Origin: Synechococcaceae bacterium WB4_1_0192
GTDB taxonomy: Bacteria; Cyanobacteriota; Cyanobacteriia; PCC-6307; Cyanobiaceae
DNA: 9,106 bases
Assembly (NCBI GenBank): GCA_009926195.1
Contig: RFPK01000062.1
Span: forward strand, 1 to 9,106
Direction: 5' to 3'
Position numbers and translations under genes: made by a program. Position 1 is the stretch's first letter. Each line of letters starts with the position of its first letter. The notes beneath the pieces are model-generated. The model was not told the DNA's origin. It ran no database searches and worked only from the letters and a program-made list of their open reading frames with translations. Positions 6,366 to 9,106 of this stretch are shown piece after piece.

Positions 6366-7406
6366 TTGGCGGCGGTGCCAGAGGCGGTGATCGATCTTCA
6401 GGAGGTCTGCAAGAGCTACGGCCGCGGCGAGCGGGCGGTGCCCGCTCTGCAGCACCTCAACCTGTCGGTGCCTCGCGGCAGCCTGTTTGGCCTGCTGGGC
6501 CCGAACGGGGCTGGTAAAACCACCACCCTGCGCATCCTGGCCACCCTGCTCGCCCCCGATGCCGGCCAGGTGCGCGTCGCGGGGGTGGACGTCCTCGCCG
6601 ATCCCCGTGGCGTGCGCGAGCGCCTCGGGTATGTGGCCCAGGAGGTCGCGCTCGACAAGATCCTCAGCGGCCGGGAGCTGCTGCAGCTTCAGGGTGATCT
6701 GTACCACCTGGATCGCGGCGTGCGCGACCGTCGCATCGCCGAGCTGACCGATCTGCTGGCGATGGGCGACTGGCTTGACCGCCGCTGCGGCACCTACTCC
6801 GGGGGCATGCGCCGGCGCCTGGATCTGGCTTCCGGCCTGCTGCACAGTCCCGAGGTGCTCGTGCTCGATGAGCCCACCGTCGGCCTGGACATCGAGAGCC
6901 GCTCGGCCATCTGGCAGGTGCTGCGCCAGCTGCGCGAGCAGGGCACCACGGTGCTGCTGAGCAGCCACTACCTCGAAGAGGTGGATGCCCTCGCGGATCA
7001 GCTGGCGATCATCGAAGGCGGTCGTGTCATCGCCGCCGGTGCCCCAGCTGCTCTCAAGGCTGAACTCGGTGGCGACCGTGTCACCCTGCGGGTGCGTGAA
7101 TTCAGCGATGAGCCCGAGGCGCTGCGGGTGCAGCAGCTGTTGCAGGCCTGTCCCGGCGTACGCCAGGTGGTGGTCAATCGCGCCCAGGGCTATTCGCTCA
7201 ACCTGGTTGTGGAACACGATGGGGTGGTTGAGCAGCTGCGCCGGCAGCTGGCGGAGGCCCAGCTGCCGGTGTTCGCCCTTGCCCAGAGTCGCCCCAGCCT
7301 TGATGACGTCTATCTTCAGGCTACCGGTCGCACCCTGATGGATGCCGAGCTGGCGGTGGCCGGCAGCCGTGATGCCAAGGCGGAGCGCAAGCAGGCCATG
7401 CGCTGA
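6366..7406 (+). CDS. ABC transporter ATP-binding protein, DrrA-like exporter ATPase
   Basis: The cytoplasmic ATPase of an ABC-2 type exporter, 346 residues. Using the TTG at 6366 as residue 1, Walker A is GPNGAGKTT (Lys51), the Q-loop Gln92, the signature YSGGMRRRLDLA (144-155), Walker B VLVLDEPTVGLD (164-175) and the switch His201. All catalytic residues are intact. The C-terminal 120 residues, after the nucleotide-binding domain, match the extension seen in the DrrA/CcmA-like multidrug group (LRVREF, then SLDDVYLQATGR). The start is uncertain: GGAG at 6361-6364 almost touches the TTG but stands ten bases before a GTG at 6375; a GTG at 6387 is also possible. The gene follows ctaB by 29 bases and precedes its likely permease. 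The substrate is unknown; a link to heme or oxidase assembly rests only on position. Confidence 0.92.
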   Translation: MAAVPEAVIDLQEVCKSYGRGERAVPALQHLNLSVPRGSLFGLLGPNGAGKTTTLRILATLLAPDAGQVRVAGVDVLADPRGVRERLGYVAQEVALDKILSGRELLQLQGDLYHLDRGVRDRRIAELTDLLAMGDWLDRRCGTYSGGMRRRLDLASGLLHSPEVLVLDEPTVGLDIESRSAIWQVLRQLREQGTTVLLSSHYLEEVDALADQLAIIEGGRVIAAGAPAALKAELGGDRVTLRVREFSDEPEALRVQQLLQACPGVRQVVVNRAQGYSLNLVVEHDGVVEQLRRQLAEAQLPVFALAQSRPSLDDVYLQATGRTLMDAELAVAGSRDAKAERKQAMR

Positions 7407-7467
7407 TTGCTCCTGCCCGGATGTCCCGTCACCACCGTCCTGATCCCGCCGCCCGATCCCCGTTGCC

Positions 7468-8331
7468 ATGACCAGCGCCAGTCCCAGCCTGCAGAGCCCC
7501 GTGGCGCCTGCCGTGGATCGATCCGCCCTGGCTGATCTCAGTCAGGAGACGCTGGCCCTGACCCGTCGTCTGTTCCTGCAGCTGGCCCGTCGCCCCTCCA
7601 CCCTGGTGGCCGGTGTGCTGCAGCCGTTGATCTGGCTGGTCCTGTTCGGCGCCCTGTTCGCCAAGGCGCCGGCCGGTCTGCTGCCCGATGGCCTGAGCTA
7701 TGGCCGCTTCCTCGGCGCCGGCGTGATCGTCTTCACCGCCTTCAGCGCCGCCCTCAACGCCGGCCTGCCGGTGATGTTCGATCGCGAATTCGGCTTCCTC
7801 AACCGCCTGCTGGTGGCGCCGCTGCGTTCGCGCAGCTCGATTGTGCTGGCCTCGGTGCTCTACATCACCGCCCTGAGCCTGGTGCAGAGCCTGGCGATCA
7901 TGGTCACCGCCTGGGCCCTTGGCTACGGCTGGCCCGGTGGCGCCGGCCTTCTGCTGGTGCTGGCGGTGCTGCTGCTCCTGGTGTTTGCCGTCACTGGACT
8001 GAGTCTGGGCCTGGCCTTCGCCCTGCCCGGCCACATCGAGCTGATCGCCGTGATCTTCGTCGCCAATCTGCCGCTGCTGTTCGCCAGCACCGCCCTGGCG
8101 CCGATCAGCTTCATGCCCACCTGGCTCGGATGGTTGGCGGCCCTCAATCCGCTCACCTTCGCGATCGAACCGATCCGGGCCGCCTACGCCGGCCAGTTCT
8201 CGCTTTCCGCCGTGGTCCTGCACGCCCCCTATGGCGAGCTCACGGCCGCCACCTGTCTGCTGGTGCTGGCGGTGTTGGCGGCGGGGCTGTTCCTGCTGAT
8301 CCGGCCGTTGCTCGATCGCAAGCTCGCCTGA
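7468..8331 (+). CDS. ABC-2 type transporter permease
   Basis: The membrane partner of the preceding ATPase, 287 residues, with a polar N-terminus of about 45 residues and six hydrophobic segments (about 46-65, 79-100, 125-150, 160-185, 190-213 and 258-279). The segment FDREFGFLNRLLVAPL at 104-119 is the family's RE-x-G loop that contacts the ATPase. MPTWLGWLAALNPLTFAIEPIRA near 216-238 is the other ABC-2 hallmark. Two copies probably pair with two ATPases to export a lipid, drug or polymer-like compound. It starts 61 bases after the ATPase gene; that gap holds no obvious promoter or hairpin, and no Shine-Dalgarno sequence precedes the ATG, which is common in cyanobacteria. Confidence 0.92.
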   Translation: MTSASPSLQSPVAPAVDRSALADLSQETLALTRRLFLQLARRPSTLVAGVLQPLIWLVLFGALFAKAPAGLLPDGLSYGRFLGAGVIVFTAFSAALNAGLPVMFDREFGFLNRLLVAPLRSRSSIVLASVLYITALSLVQSLAIMVTAWALGYGWPGGAGLLLVLAVLLLLVFAVTGLSLGLAFALPGHIELIAVIFVANLPLLFASTALAPISFMPTWLGWLAALNPLTFAIEPIRAAYAGQFSLSAVVLHAPYGELTAATCLLVLAVLAAGLFLLIRPLLDRKLA

Positions 8332-8334
8332 GGA
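8331..8334 (+). promoter_or_regulatory. Ribosome binding site of nanE-like gene
   Basis: AGGA begins on the last base of the permease stop codon and lies six bases before the ATG at 8341. It supports that start and suggests translation coupled to the permease gene. Confidence 0.6.
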
Positions 8335-8340
8335 ATCGCC

Positions 8341-9033
8341 ATGGCTCTGCCCAGCACCCATCATCTCGATGGCAGCCTGATCGTGTCGGTGCAGGCACCG
8401 GAAGGTTCGCCGATGCGCCATCCGGATGTGATCGCTGCCATGGCCGAAGCGAGCCTCAACAACGGGGCCATCGGTGTGCGCCTGGAGAGTCCCGAACACA
8501 TCGGCGCGGTGCGGCGCCGCTGCCCGGATGCCCTGATCATCGGCCTGTGGAAGCGCACCTTCGCCGACAGTCCGGTGTACATCACCCCCGGCTGGGAGGA
8601 GATTCGTGCCGTCTGGGCTGCCGGTGCCGATGTGATCGCCCTCGATGCCACCGAGCGCCGCAGACCGGCTGATCAGCTCCTGCCCGAGCTGGTGCAGCGC
8701 GCCCGTGAGCAGCTCGGGGCCGTGCTCATGGCGGATGTCGATAGCGTTGCCAATGGCCTGCGGGCCGCAGAGCTCGGTTGCGACTGGATCGGCACCACGC
8801 TCTACGGCTACACCGAGGCCACGGCCGCTCTGCGTCCGCCTGCCTGGGGGCTGTTGCCGCAGCTGCGCCAGCGGTTGGCAGCCGAGCGTCTGCTGATCTG
8901 TGAAGGCGGCATCGCCTCGGCTGAACAGGCTGGCCGGGCGCTCCAGGAGGGGGCCGATGCCGTGGTGGTCGGTACCGCGATCACCGGGGTGGATCTGCAG
9001 GTGGCGGCCTATCGGCGGGCGATGCAAGCCTGA
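8341..9033 (+). CDS. nanE: Putative N-acetylmannosamine-6-phosphate 2-epimerase (NanE family)
   Basis: A TIM-barrel enzyme of 230 residues, the usual NanE length. The family interconverts ManNAc-6-phosphate and GlcNAc-6-phosphate in the cytoplasm. Matching blocks are LIVSVQAPEGSPM (13-25), GAIGVRLES (42-50), GLWKR (68-72), PVYITPGWEEI (78-88), GADVIALDATERRRP (95-109), LMADVDS (129-135), GCDWIGTTLYGYT (146-158), CEGGI (187-191) and GADAVVVGTAITG near the end. Lys71 and Glu188 align by context with the catalytic Lys and Glu described for Clostridium perfringens NanE. The final segment holds the phosphate-binding Gly residues. The gene begins nine bases after the permease stop. No other sialic acid or ManNAc gene is in the window, so the physiological role is open; amino-sugar recycling or glycan synthesis would fit. 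Confidence 0.9.
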   Translation: MALPSTHHLDGSLIVSVQAPEGSPMRHPDVIAAMAEASLNNGAIGVRLESPEHIGAVRRRCPDALIIGLWKRTFADSPVYITPGWEEIRAVWAAGADVIALDATERRRPADQLLPELVQRAREQLGAVLMADVDSVANGLRAAELGCDWIGTTLYGYTEATAALRPPAWGLLPQLRQRLAAERLLICEGGIASAEQAGRALQEGADAVVVGTAITGVDLQVAAYRRAMQA

Positions 9034-9051
9034 GGCCACCGATAGGCCGCC
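9003..9051 (+). terminator. Long hairpin spanning the nanE stop codon, likely terminator
   Basis: GGCGGCCTATCGG (9003-9015) pairs perfectly with CCGATAGGCCGCC (9039-9051). One mismatch and two further pairs (9017-9018 with 9036-9037) lengthen the stem around a 17-base loop. The TGA of nanE (9031-9033) lies in the loop. Only a short T-rich patch (CTTTC at 9060-9064) follows. It most likely ends the ctaA-to-nanE unit or shields its 3' end from decay. Confidence 0.55.
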
Positions 9052-9079
9052 GGCTGCTGCTTTCAAAACCTTTCTGAAG

Positions 9080-9098
9080 CCTGGGGACTGTGCCCAGG
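9080..9098. other. Small inverted repeat near right edge
   Basis: CCTGGG (9080-9085) and CCCAGG (9093-9098) form a 6-base stem with a 7-base loop. It could belong to a terminator of a gene beyond the right edge. The surrounding sequence 9052-9106 shows no gene. Confidence 0.25.
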
Positions 9099-9106
9099 TC
9101 CAGTCT

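Noticed and set aside
5293..7469. Long minus-strand open frames opposite ctaB (5293-6132) and the ATPase gene (6333-7469)
   Set aside because: They have the same Gln/Gly/His-rich antisense composition and no recognisable domain; the plus-strand genes carry full catalytic motifs.
7429..9066. A 545-codon open frame on the minus strand opposite the permease and nanE genes
   Set aside because: Its product is a low-complexity mix of Gln, Gly, His and Arg with no motif, as expected from the complement of GC-rich, codon-biased genes, and both genes opposite it are clearly real.

Overview
The window looks like chromosome from a high-GC picocyanobacterium of the Synechococcus/Cyanobium type. The basis is gene content and order (an aa3-type terminal oxidase operon ctaC-ctaD-ctaE, divergent from the heme A synthesis genes ctaA-ctaB) and the cyanobacterial character of the proteins: YSHPAVY motif in subunit I, short subunit III, and the heme O synthase motif NCLWEQGLDGRMQRT. 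The genus is inferred from memory of these families; no search was possible.

Left part (1-4128, all minus strand): the first gene runs off the left edge. It is the N-terminal 330 residues of a berberine-bridge/GOOX-type FAD-linked oxidase carrying both residues expected for a doubly tethered flavin. Upstream of it, reading right to left, lies ctaC-ctaD-ctaE, tightly packed (ATGA overlap between ctaC and ctaD, 8 bases between ctaD and ctaE). ctaD and ctaE look intact. ctaC does not: it stops six codons after the CAELC motif, so the last His and Met ligands of the CuA centre and the normal C-terminal tail are absent. This is the most surprising thing in the window.

Middle (4129-4364): a 236-base divergent intergenic region holds the control signals for both operons. 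It contains three GGCAA/TTGCC half-sites spaced about one helical turn apart and a perfect 10-base inverted repeat, CAGAACGTCA/TGACGTTCTG, with a 31-base spacer.

Right part (4365-9033, all plus strand): ctaA and ctaB overlap and convert protoheme to heme O and heme A for the oxidase. They are followed by an ABC-2 type exporter pair (ATPase, then permease) and a NanE-like N-acetylmannosamine-6-phosphate 2-epimerase. The short gaps (29, 61 and 9 bases) make one transcription unit plausible. A strong hairpin straddles the nanE stop codon and probably ends the unit.

The left unit makes the oxidase, the first two genes on the right make its heme, and the exporter and epimerase are passengers or undefined partners. 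No tRNA, rRNA, CRISPR array or insertion sequence was seen. No wholly new system is evident; the value lies in the broken CuA site, the structured divergent promoter region and the flavin oxidase.
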